Assembly: GCF_024346315.1 (NCBI RefSeq)
Contig: NZ_JAGQCS010000014.1
Coordinates: 1-50,492, forward strand
Reading direction: 5' to 3'
DNA length: 50,492 nucleotides
Source: Cyanobium sp. ATX 6F1
GTDB taxonomy: Bacteria; Cyanobacteriota; Cyanobacteriia; PCC-6307; Cyanobiaceae
Every line of letters starts with the position of its first letter. Position 1 is the first letter of the stretch. The position numbers and the translations under genes were made by a program. Shown here in pieces: positions 1-7,968 of the stretch. Under the pieces are notes generated by a model. It was not told the DNA's origin, did no database searches, and saw only the letters and a list, made by a program, of their open reading frames with translations.

Positions 1-208
1 AGGGCTCACCACCGGTGAGTCGCAGGGTGTGCACCCCAAGGGATACGGCCGTCTCCACGAGCTGAACGCGCTCGCCCTGGCTGAGCAGCTCAGGTGGATC
101 TTCCCCCTCCGGGCAGCAGTAGGGGCAAGCCAGGTTGCAGCGGGCTGTGAGCGACAGGCGCAGCACCCCCAGGGGCCGGCCGAGCTGATCCAGGGGACCT
201 TGCGCCAT
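1..208 (-). CDS. moaA: GTP 3',8-cyclase MoaA, N-terminal part (truncated by window edge)
   Basis: First step of molybdopterin biosynthesis: radical-SAM rearrangement of GTP. Reading the minus strand from the ATG at 208 gives about 69 residues, including the radical SAM [4Fe-4S] cysteine motif CNLACPYC at roughly residues 24-31 and a TGGEP-type SAM-binding stretch near the window edge. Both are characteristic of MoaA. The rest of the gene lies outside the window. It follows mobA by 9 bases in the same direction, so the two probably form an operon supplying Mo cofactor to NarB. The family call rests on the cysteine motif, the TGGEP stretch and the context. Confidence 0.9.
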   Translation of the reverse strand, partial: MAQGPLDQLGRPLGVLRLSLTARCNLACPYCCPEGEDPPELLSQGERVQLVETAVSLGVHTLRLTGGEP

Positions 209-217
209 GGGCGCACG

Positions 218-814
218 CTAGGGCCAGAGCGCGGCGGCGGCGGCGGGGTCGTTGGCGTTGCGCAGGGGGGCGGCCGGCAGGGGCACGCTGCGGGCGCCCA
301 CCGCCTCCAGCCAGCCCTGCAGGCTGCGGCGGCCCAGGGCGAGGTGCGCCTGAAGCGAGGCCCGCTGCTGTCGATCGGCGGGGTAGATCCCCAGCAGCGG
401 CTGCAGGCGTTCGCCATCGTGGGCCACCAGCACCTGCCCGGGGTCGCGATGCGCTTCCTGGCAGAGGATGTCGAGGCTGTCGCCATCCAGCCAGGGCATG
501 TCGACGGGGCAGAGCAGCAACAAGGCACCTGGGTGGTGCTCCATCAGCCGGGCCAGGGCCCGCAGGGGCCCCTCCCAGGGGGCCGGTTCTTCGAGGATCT
601 CCAGGGGCACCGCCAGGGAGGGGGCGATGGCCCGGGCCAGATCGAGGTGGCTGGGGTGCCGGCTGAGCACAGTGATCGGGGCGCCAGCCAGGGCCAGCAA
701 GCGCAGGCTGCGCTCCAGCCAGCTGCCCCCTTCCGGGTGGGGCAGCAGGGCCTTGTCGCGGCCCATGCGGCGGCTCTCGCCGCCACTGAGCAGGCAGGTC
801 CGCAGGGGGGGCAT
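218..814 (-). CDS. mobA: Molybdenum cofactor guanylyltransferase MobA
   Basis: Attaches GMP to molybdopterin to make the MGD form of Mo cofactor used by bacterial nitrate reductases. The N terminus carries the nucleotidyltransferase signature LSGGESRRMGRDK (about residues 8-20), and CPVDMPWL matches the metal- and nucleotide-binding region of the family. The length (198 aa) is typical. I prefer the ATG at 814 over a TTG at 835 because the signature normally lies within the first ten to twenty residues. It is divergent from cynS-narB and upstream of moaA, so cofactor synthesis sits beside the enzyme that needs it. Confidence 0.88.
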   Translation of the reverse strand: MPPLRTCLLSGGESRRMGRDKALLPHPEGGSWLERSLRLLALAGAPITVLSRHPSHLDLARAIAPSLAVPLEILEEPAPWEGPLRALARLMEHHPGALLLLCPVDMPWLDGDSLDILCQEAHRDPGQVLVAHDGERLQPLLGIYPADRQQRASLQAHLALGRRSLQGWLEAVGARSVPLPAAPLRNANDPAAAAALWP

Positions 815-898
815 GGTCCGCGGGTCCAAGGCCAACGGCGGCAGCGGCTCACCCTATGGCGCCCCCATTCCGGGGGCAGCGCTGAGCCCATCAATTCC

Positions 899-940
899 GT
901 AGCGGTTGCTACCGGAGCGGCCCTGGGCGCTCCGTAGGGT
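899..940 (+). promoter_or_regulatory. NtcA-activated class II promoter of cynS-narB
   Basis: GTAGCGGTTGCTAC at 899-912 is a perfect GTA-N8-TAC NtcA box and a near-perfect palindrome. Exactly 22 bases later, TAGGGT (935-940) fits the TAN3T -10 element of NtcA-activated promoters. Predicted transcription starts near 947, 16 bases before the cynS ATG. No TAN3T lies at the matching distance on the mobA side, so activation is predicted only toward cynS-narB. The site and spacing are seen directly; NtcA dependence is inference from the known promoter architecture. Confidence 0.85.
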
Positions 941-962
941 CCGGCCACCGTTCCCACCAGCC

Positions 963-1418
963 ATGGCCGCCGCTTCGGTCCCTTCCGAGCTCACCACCAC
1001 GCTGCTGGCGGCCAAGCGTCGGCTTGGTTTGAGCTTCGCTGATCTGGGCGCTCTGATCGGCACCGATGAGGTCTGGGTGGCGAGCCTGCTGCATGGCCAG
1101 GCGATGGCGACCGCCCAGGAGGCCTCCACGTTGCTGACGGCTCTGCAGCTCGAGGCCTCCCTGCTCGAAGAGCTCACCGCCTACCCGCTCAAGGGTGCCC
1201 TCAATCCGGTGATTCCCACCGATCCGCTGCTCTACCGCTTCTTTGAAATCCTGCAGGTCTATGGGTTGCCGCTCAAGGACGTGATCCAGGAAAAGTTCGG
1301 CGACGGCATCATGTCGGCGATCGACTTCACCCTCCATGTCGATCGGGTGGAGGACCCCAAGGGCGATCGGGTGAAGGTGACAATGAATGGCAAGTTCCTG
1401 CCCTACCGCAAGTGGTGA
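963..1418 (+). CDS. cynS: Cyanate hydratase (cyanase)
   Basis: Converts cyanate plus bicarbonate to ammonia and CO2, releasing usable nitrogen. The 151-aa product has the family length, a helical N-terminal domain and the conserved C-terminal block. The catalytic Arg and Glu lie in [11 protein letters not shown] and the catalytic Ser in [10 protein letters not shown]; the protein ends FLPYRKW. The ATG at 963 is chosen because the upstream TTG at 906 lies inside the NtcA box and ahead of the predicted transcription start. The stop overlaps the narB start (GTGA at 1415), implying coupled translation. Confidence 0.95.
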   Translation: MAAASVPSELTTTLLAAKRRLGLSFADLGALIGTDEVWVASLLHGQAMATAQEASTLLTALQLEASLLEELTAYPLKGALNPVIPTDPLLYRFFEILQVYGLPLKDVIQEKFGDGIMSAIDFTLHVDRVEDPKGDRVKVTMNGKFLPYRKW

Positions 1419-3550
1419 GTGGCGCCGAGTCCGGCAACGCCCGCGCCCAGTGTCCCTATTGCGGTGTGGGTTGCGGCCTCGATCTCAAACCCCCGGCCGA
1501 ACCGGATGGCAGCTGGACGGCCCGGGGTGATCGCCAGCACCCCTCCTCCCTGGGGCAGGTGTGCATCAAGGGGGCCACCGTTGGTGAAACGCTCGACCGC
1601 GGCCGCCTCACCACGCCCCTGTACCGCGAGCGCACCGATCAGCCCTTCACCCCGATCGACTGGGAGACGGCTTTCCAAATTCTGGTGCGGCAGATCCAGA
1701 AGGTGCGCGCTGAGCTGGGGCCGCAGGGCCTGGCGATGTATGGATCGGGTCAGTTCCTCACCGAGGACTACTACCTGGCCCAGAAGCTGTTCAAGGGGGC
1801 CCTGGGCAGCAACAACTTCGATGCCAACTCCCGCCTGTGCATGAGCTCAGCGGTGTCGGGCTACGCCCGCAGCCTGGGCTCCGATGGCCCCCCCTGCTGC
1901 TACGACGATCTCGATCTGGCCGACACGGTGTTCGTCATCGGCGCCAACATCGCCGAGTGCCATCCGGTTCTGTTCCAGCGGCTCGTCAAGCGCCATCGCA
2001 AGCGCCAGGATCCCGATGAGCTTCGGGTGGTGGTCGTCGATCCGCGCGAAACCGCCACCATCGGCATCGCCGACCACTACCTCGCCATCCACCCCGGCAC
2101 CGATCTGGTGCTGCTGCATGGCATCGGCCATCTGCTGCTGAAGCAGGCGGCGATCGACCACAGCTTCATCGAGGAAGCGACCGAGGGCTTCAGTGCCTGC
2201 GCCGCGCTGCTCCAGGAGTGGACGCCGTCCCGGGTCGCCCAGCTCTGCGGCATCAGCGAAGAGCAGCTCCAGGAGCTGGCCCAGCTCTGGGGACGCAGCC
2301 GCGCGGTGCTGAGTCTGTGGTCGATGGGAGTCAATCAGTCGGCGGAGGGCTCGGCGACCGTCAGCGGGATCATCAACCTGCATCTGCTCACCGGCCAGAT
2401 CGGGCGGCCGGGGGCGGGGCCCTTTTCACTCACCGGCCAGCCCAACGCCATGGGCGGCCGTGAGGCGGGGGGCCTGGCCCAGTTGCTGCCCGGGTACCGC
2501 GCTGTGGCCGAGCCGACGCACCGGGCCGAGTTGGAGCGCCACTGGGGCCTGGCCCCGGGCGCCATCTCCGCCGAACCGGGGCTGGATGTGTGGCGGCAGA
2601 TCGAGGCGATGGAGCGCGATCAGCTGGGGCTGTGGTGGGTGGCGGCCACCAACCCGCTGGTGAGTCTGCCCTCCCTCGATCGGGTGCGCGCCGCCGTCGC
2701 CCGCTGCCCGTTGGTGGTGCTGTCGGAGGCCTACGTGGGCACCGAAACCGAAGCCGTGGCGCACCTGGTGTTGCCGGCGGCCCAGTGGAGTGAGAAGGCG
2801 GGGGTGATGACCAACTCCGAGCGCCGCGTCACCCTTTGCTCCGCCTTCCGAGCGCCCCCCGGTGAAGCCCGCCCCGACTGGGCCGTGTTCGCCGAGCTGG
2901 GCCGCCGCCTGGGGTTCGTCGAGCTGTTCAGCTACGGCTCCAGCGCCGAGGTCTACGACGAGTTCACCGCCTGCACCCGCGGTCGGCTCTGCGACCAGGG
3001 CGGCTTGAGCCACCAGTTGCTGGCCGAGCACGGCCCCCAGCAGTGGCCGTTCCCCCTGGGCACCCCTCCCGGTGGTGGTGTGAGCCGCCTGTACACCGAG
3101 GGCCGCTTCCCCACCCCCAGCGGCCGGGCACGTTTTCTGGCCGATCAACCCCTTGGCCTGGCTGAGCCCCCCGACGACGACTACCCCCTGGTGCTCACCG
3201 TGGGCCGCCATCTCAGCCAGTGGCACACGATGACGCGCACCGGCAAGGTGGAGCGTCTGCTGGCGATGGAACCGGAGCCGCTGCTGGAGGTCCATCCCGA
3301 CGATGCCGAGCTCGCCGGCCTCCGTGAGGGTGGCCTGGCCCTGATCAGCTCCCGGCGGGGCAGCCTCACGGCCACGGTGACGATCACCAGGCGCATCCGC
3401 CCGGGCACGGTCTTCCTGCCGATGCACTGGGGGGCAGCCCAGGCGACTCCCTGTGAGGCCAATCGCCTGATGCACGAGCTCGGTTGCCCGATTTCCAAGC
3501 AGCCCGAGCTCAAGGCGGCGGCGGTGTGCCTCGAGCCGGTGGACGCTTAG
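1415..3550 (+). CDS. narB: Ferredoxin-dependent assimilatory nitrate reductase
   Basis: Reduces nitrate to nitrite with electrons from photosynthetically reduced ferredoxin, using Mo-bis-MGD and one [4Fe-4S] cluster. The cluster cysteines are Cys13, Cys16 and Cys20 (QCPYCGVGC) and Cys50 (QVCIKG). The Mo-cofactor oxidoreductase core and a C-terminal dinucleotide-binding domain fill the remaining approximately 711 residues, the usual length for cyanobacterial NarB. GTG at 1415 overlaps the cynS stop; an in-frame GTG at 1412 is an alternative. It ends tail to tail with the CRP-family gene, overlapping it by four bases (3547-3550). Confidence 0.96.
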   Translation: MSGAESGNARAQCPYCGVGCGLDLKPPAEPDGSWTARGDRQHPSSLGQVCIKGATVGETLDRGRLTTPLYRERTDQPFTPIDWETAFQILVRQIQKVRAELGPQGLAMYGSGQFLTEDYYLAQKLFKGALGSNNFDANSRLCMSSAVSGYARSLGSDGPPCCYDDLDLADTVFVIGANIAECHPVLFQRLVKRHRKRQDPDELRVVVVDPRETATIGIADHYLAIHPGTDLVLLHGIGHLLLKQAAIDHSFIEEATEGFSACAALLQEWTPSRVAQLCGISEEQLQELAQLWGRSRAVLSLWSMGVNQSAEGSATVSGIINLHLLTGQIGRPGAGPFSLTGQPNAMGGREAGGLAQLLPGYRAVAEPTHRAELERHWGLAPGAISAEPGLDVWRQIEAMERDQLGLWWVAATNPLVSLPSLDRVRAAVARCPLVVLSEAYVGTETEAVAHLVLPAAQWSEKAGVMTNSERRVTLCSAFRAPPGEARPDWAVFAELGRRLGFVELFSYGSSAEVYDEFTACTRGRLCDQGGLSHQLLAEHGPQQWPFPLGTPPGGGVSRLYTEGRFPTPSGRARFLADQPLGLAEPPDDDYPLVLTVGRHLSQWHTMTRTGKVERLLAMEPEPLLEVHPDDAELAGLREGGLALISSRRGSLTATVTITRRIRPGTVFLPMHWGAAQATPCEANRLMHELGCPISKQPELKAAAVCLEPVDA

Positions 3551-4146
3551 GCCACTAGGCGCTCCGACTCAATCAAGGCCGGCGCCAGGCGCAGCCCCGT
3601 GCTGCCGCCATCGCCGTACTCCACCAGGTCGGTCTCCCGCCACCGCGACATCATCTTGGTGACCGTGACGCGGGTGCTACCCATCAGTTCAGCGAGGCGT
3701 TCGTGGGTCAGGCGCATGGGCAGTTCGTACCAGGCACCGTTGCGTCGGCCCAACCGCAGCACCAACAGGGTCAGCAGAGCCTGGAGGCGCTGCTCGCATT
3801 GGTTGAGGTGACGGATCAGCAGCAATTCCAGCATCCAGTCGCCCACGCCCTCGCCCGCCTTCGGGAGCGGATCGGCCGGTGTCAGGGTGGAGAGCGTGGC
3901 CGGACAGAGCGCCTCCAGCCCCACCCAGTCACGGAGCACGGTCTCCGGGTTGAGGCCCTCTCCGCTCTGCAGGAAGCCGATCGTGATCTCCACCCCTTCG
4001 GGGCTGGGCAGGTAGAGCCGTACCAATCCAGCTTGCACCCGCAGGCCTTGGCTCAGCAGGGGCGAGTTGGCATCCAACAGAACGGATTGACCCTGCTCCA
4101 GCTTGAGCCCTGAGCGGGCGGGTCTGAGCAGGGAGGCCCGGTTCAT
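3547..4146 (-). CDS. CRP/FNR-family transcription regulator, last gene of the nrt operon
   Basis: A 199-aa protein with a short cyclic-nucleotide-binding-like N-terminal sensor domain and a C-terminal CRP winged helix-turn-helix (LTHERLAELMGSTRVTVTKM, about residues 143-162). The GSTRVTVT part of the recognition helix matches the one I recall for NtcA, yet the sensor half is shorter and different, so this is a paralogue rather than NtcA. Its ATG overlaps the nrtD stop (ATGA), so it is translated with the nitrate transporter. A role as local nitrogen regulator is inferred from that coupling and the helix. Confidence 0.85.
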   Translation of the reverse strand: MNRASLLRPARSGLKLEQGQSVLLDANSPLLSQGLRVQAGLVRLYLPSPEGVEITIGFLQSGEGLNPETVLRDWVGLEALCPATLSTLTPADPLPKAGEGVGDWMLELLLIRHLNQCEQRLQALLTLLVLRLGRRNGAWYELPMRLTHERLAELMGSTRVTVTKMMSRWRETDLVEYGDGGSTGLRLAPALIESERLVA

Positions 4147-4976
4147 TCGTCGTCGTGGGCGTAGCGGCGGTAGAGGAAATCAAGGGCGCGATTGCGCAGA
4201 TCGAAGTATTCCGGCTGCTCCATCAAGCGGGCTCGATCCCGTGGGCGCGCAAACGGCAGCTCCAGCACCTCGCCGATCGTGGCGGCTGGGCCGTTGGTCA
4301 TCATCACGATCCGGTCGGCCAGAAACAGGGCTTCATCGATGTCGTGGGTGATCATCAGCACCGTCACCTTGTGGTCGGCCCAGATGCGCAGCAGCTCCTC
4401 CTGCAGTTCCTCCCGGGTGATCGGATCGAGGGCGCCGAACGGCTCATCGAGCACCAGAACCTTGGGCTTCAACGCCAGGGCCCGGGCAATCGAAACCCGC
4501 TGCTTCATGCCCCCCGAGAGGCTTGCCGGCTTCTTGTCGGCCGCTTCGGTGAGTCCCACCATGGCCAGGCTCTGCTCAACCAGCTCCCGGGCCTGGCCAT
4601 TGCGCTTCAGCTCCGGGAACACATGGTTCACCGCAAGGGCGATGTTGTCGTAAGCACTCAGCCAGGGCAGCAGCGAGTAGTTCTGGAACACCACCATCCG
4701 TTCTGGCCCCGGCTCCTGGATCGTCTGGGATTCCAGCCGCACCTCACCCTCGGTGGGCTGGCGGAATCCCGACACCATGTCGAGCAGGGTGGACTTGCCA
4801 CAACCGGAATGGCCGATCAGACAGACGAACTCACACTCGGCAACGCTGAGTTGAATGTTGTCGAGAACGGGAAAGAGCCCTGTCTTGGTGGGGTACACCT
4901 TCGAGACGCCATCGATCACCAGGAAGGCCTCCCGGGTCTGTTCGGCCAGCGGCGCCGTGACGGTTTCGGTCTGCAT
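4143..4976 (-). CDS. nrtD: Nitrate ABC transporter ATP-binding protein NrtD
   Basis: One of the two cytoplasmic ATPases energising nitrate/nitrite import. Walker A GHSGCGKST, signature SLSGGMKQRVSIARAL, Walker B VLVLDEPFGALD and the H-loop MITHDIDEA are all present in a 277-aa protein of family length. It has no C-terminal substrate-binding-like domain, which distinguishes NrtD from NrtC. It starts 12 bases after nrtC and overlaps the CRP-family gene at its stop. The related cyanate importer ATPase CynD is an alternative by sequence, but the order A-B-C-D points to Nrt. Confidence 0.92.
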   Translation of the reverse strand: MQTETVTAPLAEQTREAFLVIDGVSKVYPTKTGLFPVLDNIQLSVAECEFVCLIGHSGCGKSTLLDMVSGFRQPTEGEVRLESQTIQEPGPERMVVFQNYSLLPWLSAYDNIALAVNHVFPELKRNGQARELVEQSLAMVGLTEAADKKPASLSGGMKQRVSIARALALKPKVLVLDEPFGALDPITREELQEELLRIWADHKVTVLMITHDIDEALFLADRIVMMTNGPAATIGEVLELPFARPRDRARLMEQPEYFDLRNRALDFLYRRYAHDDE

Positions 4977-4988
4977 GGGCTTGGCGAT

Positions 4989-7013
4989 TCAGCGAAGAGT
5001 GGACGGGGAGACGGGGATCGGGCCGGGTCTGGGCGGCAAGACAACCGTTTCGCGGCTGATCGCGCCGTTGGCGCCGAGCGCCTCGAGGTAGCCCAGCGGG
5101 TCGTCTGGGTCGAGCCTTGGCGCTCCGAACGGCTGCAGCGCTGTAGACGCCCGACTCTCGAGCGGCAGACCCAGCGACTCGGCGGCGGCGGCGTAGAGGT
5201 CGGGACGCTGCACCCGCTCGATCACCTCCTCCCAGTTGAGCGGGAAGGGGCTGATGCCCCAGCGCGCCAGCTGGGTGAGAATCCAGGCCGCATCGCTGGG
5301 GTCGGGCGGGTTGATCTGGGCCCCGTAGAAGCGGAAGAACTCCGGCATCGGCTGCGGCTCGCCCAGCCCCCGGTCGAAAGGACCGATCAGGCCTGGGCGC
5401 AGCAGGGCCCCATCGGCGCCCACATACTCCCTGCGGGCCAGCAGCTCGCTGAGATCGGCGCGGTTGGCGGGATCGTCGCAATAGCGGCAGGCTTCGATCA
5501 GGGCCTTGATCAGGGCCTGGTGGGTGAGCGGGTGGGCGGCGGCCCAGTCTTCACGGACGCCCAGCACCTTTTCGCAATGGCCGTTCCAGAGCTCCCCATC
5601 GGTGGCGATCACCGTGCCCAGACCCTCCTGCACGGCGCGGCTGTTCCATGGCTCCCCAACACAGAAGCCATCGATGCTGCCGGCCTTGAGCGTGGCCACC
5701 ATCTGGGGGGGCGGGATCACGATCAGCTCCACATCCCGACCGGGTTCCATGCCGCCGGAGGCCAGCCAGGCCCGCAGGATCAGGTTGTGCATCGAGGCGG
5801 GATGCACCATCGCCAGCACAGGCTTGCGGCCAGGGTTGGCAACGGTCCAGGCCTTCAGGTCGGCCAGGCTGTGCACCCCGGCCTCGGCAAAACGGCGATG
5901 CAAGGTGATCGCATTGCCGTTACGTGAGAGGGTGAGCGCCGAGATCACCGGCGTGGGTGGCTGTCCGCCGCCCCCAAGGGTCATGGCGAAGGGCATCCCC
6001 GCCACCATCTGGCCCGCATCCAGCACCTTCTGGCGCACATTGGCTTCGAGGGTCTTCCAGTTCGTCTCGCGTCGCAACGTCACCTGCTCCAGGCCGTACT
6101 TGGCGAAGAAGCCCCGCTCCTGGGCCACGACCAGGGGGGCGCAATCCGTGAGCGGGATGAAACCGATGTCCAGATTCACCTTTTCGAGCGTATTGGCGGC
6201 GATGGCGGTGGCTGGATTGAGACGCTGGAGCCGGGCCAGTCGCTGCTGATTGAGGAACTGAACCACCTCCCCCCGCTGGGAGTAGTAGGTGGGATGCGCC
6301 GCCGCGGACAGGTGGGTGCGGGGCCGGGGCAGGTCGACCTCCATGATCTGGCCGATGTAGGCCTCCGGGCCATTGGTCATCAGCACGATGCGATCGGAGA
6401 GCAGCAACGCCTCATCAACATCGTGGGTGACCATCACCGTGGTGACCTTGGCCTCTTCGCAGATGCGCATCAACTGCTCCTGAAGATTGCCCCGAGTGAG
6501 GGCATCAAGAGCGCCGAAGGGTTCATCAAGCAGCAACAGCTTGGGACGCAAGGCCAGGGCCCGGGCGATCGCCACCCGCTGCTTCATCCCACCTGAAATT
6601 TCGTGGGGATACTTTTCGGCCGCCGCCTTGAGCCCCACCAGCTTGATGTGGTGATCAATGATCGATTCCCGTTCGGCCTTGCTGCTGGAAGCCATCACGT
6701 TGTCGACGGCCAGGGCGATGTTCTGATGCACCGTTTTCCAGGGCAGCAGCGAATAGTTCTGAAACACCACCATCCGGTCAGGGCCTGGATCGGTAACCTC
6801 ACGCCCCTCCATCAAGATGCCTCCCTCCGTGGCCTGGGTGAGACCGGCCAACAGGTTGAGCAGCGTTGACTTACCACAGCCCGAGTGGCCTACCAGGGAG
6901 ACGAACTCGCCCTCGGCGATGTCGAGAAAAACATCCTTCAGGGCGTTGTAGTGCCCCCCTCCTTTGAGCGCAAAGCACTGGGTGATGTTGTCGACCGTGA
7001 ACAGGGCAGGCAT
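4989..7013 (-). CDS. nrtC: Nitrate ABC transporter ATPase with NrtA-like regulatory domain, NrtC
   Basis: A 674-aa fusion. Residues 1 to about 260 form an ABC ATPase (GHSGCGKST, EISGGMKQRVAIARAL, LLLLDEPFGALD, VTHDVDEAL). From about residue 285 the protein is homologous to the solute-binding protein NrtA (GFIPLTDCAPLVVAQERG versus GFIALTDAAPLIIAKEKG in NrtA here). In characterised cyanobacteria this C-terminal domain senses nitrogen status and mediates ammonium inhibition of uptake. The length matches the family. It lies four bases after nrtB in the nrtABCD operon. Confidence 0.95.
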   Translation of the reverse strand: MPALFTVDNITQCFALKGGGHYNALKDVFLDIAEGEFVSLVGHSGCGKSTLLNLLAGLTQATEGGILMEGREVTDPGPDRMVVFQNYSLLPWKTVHQNIALAVDNVMASSSKAERESIIDHHIKLVGLKAAAEKYPHEISGGMKQRVAIARALALRPKLLLLDEPFGALDALTRGNLQEQLMRICEEAKVTTVMVTHDVDEALLLSDRIVLMTNGPEAYIGQIMEVDLPRPRTHLSAAAHPTYYSQRGEVVQFLNQQRLARLQRLNPATAIAANTLEKVNLDIGFIPLTDCAPLVVAQERGFFAKYGLEQVTLRRETNWKTLEANVRQKVLDAGQMVAGMPFAMTLGGGGQPPTPVISALTLSRNGNAITLHRRFAEAGVHSLADLKAWTVANPGRKPVLAMVHPASMHNLILRAWLASGGMEPGRDVELIVIPPPQMVATLKAGSIDGFCVGEPWNSRAVQEGLGTVIATDGELWNGHCEKVLGVREDWAAAHPLTHQALIKALIEACRYCDDPANRADLSELLARREYVGADGALLRPGLIGPFDRGLGEPQPMPEFFRFYGAQINPPDPSDAAWILTQLARWGISPFPLNWEEVIERVQRPDLYAAAAESLGLPLESRASTALQPFGAPRLDPDDPLGYLEALGANGAISRETVVLPPRPGPIPVSPSTLR

Positions 7014-7017
7014 GGTT

Positions 7018-7884
7018 TCAGTGGGCTCCGGTGTTCAGGCGGCTACCGACGTAGGCGATGAGCCGATCGAGAATCAGGCCCACGATGCCCACGTAGACGA
7101 TGGCCAGGATGATCTGGCTGGTGCTGCTGTCGCCGCCGGCGTTGTAGGCATCCCAGATGAAGTAGCCGATGCCACCATCAGCCTTGAGCATCTCAGCAGC
7201 CACGATCGCCAGCCAGGCCAGGCCGATGGCAATGCGCAGGCCCGTGAACACGTAGGGAACGGTGGAGGGAATGACGATTTCTCGGATGTAGGCACGTTTG
7301 CTCAGCCTCAGCACCCGGGCGACATTGGTGTAGTCCTGTGGGATCTCCTGGATGCCCACGGCGGTGTTGATCACGATCGGCCACACGGCCGTGATGAAGA
7401 TCACGAAGATCGCCGCAATGTCCGCCTGCTGGAACAGCAACAGCGAGATCGGCAGCCAGGCCAGGGGCGGCACCGTGCGCAGCACCTGGATCATTGGATC
7501 GAACCCCTTGCGGATGAAACCGTTGAGACCCAGGGCCATGCCCGCGGCGATGCCGACCACCGCCGCCAGGCTGTAACCGATCGCCACCCGTTGCAGGGAG
7601 ATCAGGATCTGCCAGCCCATGCCCTTGGCGGTGCCGCCGTCGTCGTAGAAAGGCTTGCTGATGTAGGGGTTCCAGGTCTGGGTGACCACCTGGATCGGCC
7701 CGGGAAAGGCGGTGCCGCTGATTGTGCAGGCAAGTTGCCACACCAGCAGGGTCAACCCGATGCAGATCACCGGAGCCTTGATCTGCCGGGCCAGAGGGCT
7801 GCTCAGCCAGGTGAGCGCAGGAGCCCGGGGGGGGCGACCGCGGGTCGGACCGGCGGCGCGACGGGGGGCAGAGGCCGTGATCAT
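7018..7884 (-). CDS. nrtB: Nitrate ABC transporter permease NrtB
   Basis: Inner-membrane channel of the nitrate importer. The roughly 288-aa protein has about six hydrophobic segments and the binding-protein-dependent permease loop (about GLRIAIGLAWLAIVAAEML near residues 215-235) that contacts the ATPases. ATG at 7884 is chosen over a TTG at 7911 because the latter lies close to the intercistronic hairpin and lacks support. The start is separated from nrtA by about 85 bases holding that hairpin, while nrtC follows after only four. Confidence 0.93.
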   Translation of the reverse strand: MITASAPRRAAGPTRGRPPRAPALTWLSSPLARQIKAPVICIGLTLLVWQLACTISGTAFPGPIQVVTQTWNPYISKPFYDDGGTAKGMGWQILISLQRVAIGYSLAAVVGIAAGMALGLNGFIRKGFDPMIQVLRTVPPLAWLPISLLLFQQADIAAIFVIFITAVWPIVINTAVGIQEIPQDYTNVARVLRLSKRAYIREIVIPSTVPYVFTGLRIAIGLAWLAIVAAEMLKADGGIGYFIWDAYNAGGDSSTSQIILAIVYVGIVGLILDRLIAYVGSRLNTGAH

Positions 7885-7916
7885 CGGGACCGGTGCGAGT
7901 GGAGAGAACAAAGAAG

Positions 7917-7946
7917 GCTCCGGAGGCCCAGGGACGCCTCCGGAGC
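7917..7946 (-). terminator. Intercistronic hairpin between nrtA and nrtB
   Basis: Two perfectly complementary 11-base arms (7917-7927 and 7936-7946, core CTCCGGAGGC) enclose an 8-base loop between the nrtA stop and the nrtB start. No U-run follows, so it is more likely a partial terminator or 3' mRNA stabiliser than a full terminator. Such elements raise the amount of binding-protein message relative to permease message in ABC operons. The structure is seen in the sequence; the function is inference. Confidence 0.75.
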
Positions 7947-7968
7947 GGAGCCATGGGCCCAGGCAGGC

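Noticed and set aside
906-962. TTG at 906 as an earlier cynS start
   Set aside because: It lies inside the NtcA box and upstream of the predicted transcription start; cyanase orthologues begin near ATG 963.
4155-5927. A 590-residue plus-strand frame antisense to nrtD and the end of nrtC
   Set aside because: The same GC-bias artefact; the minus strand carries complete ABC ATPase motifs.
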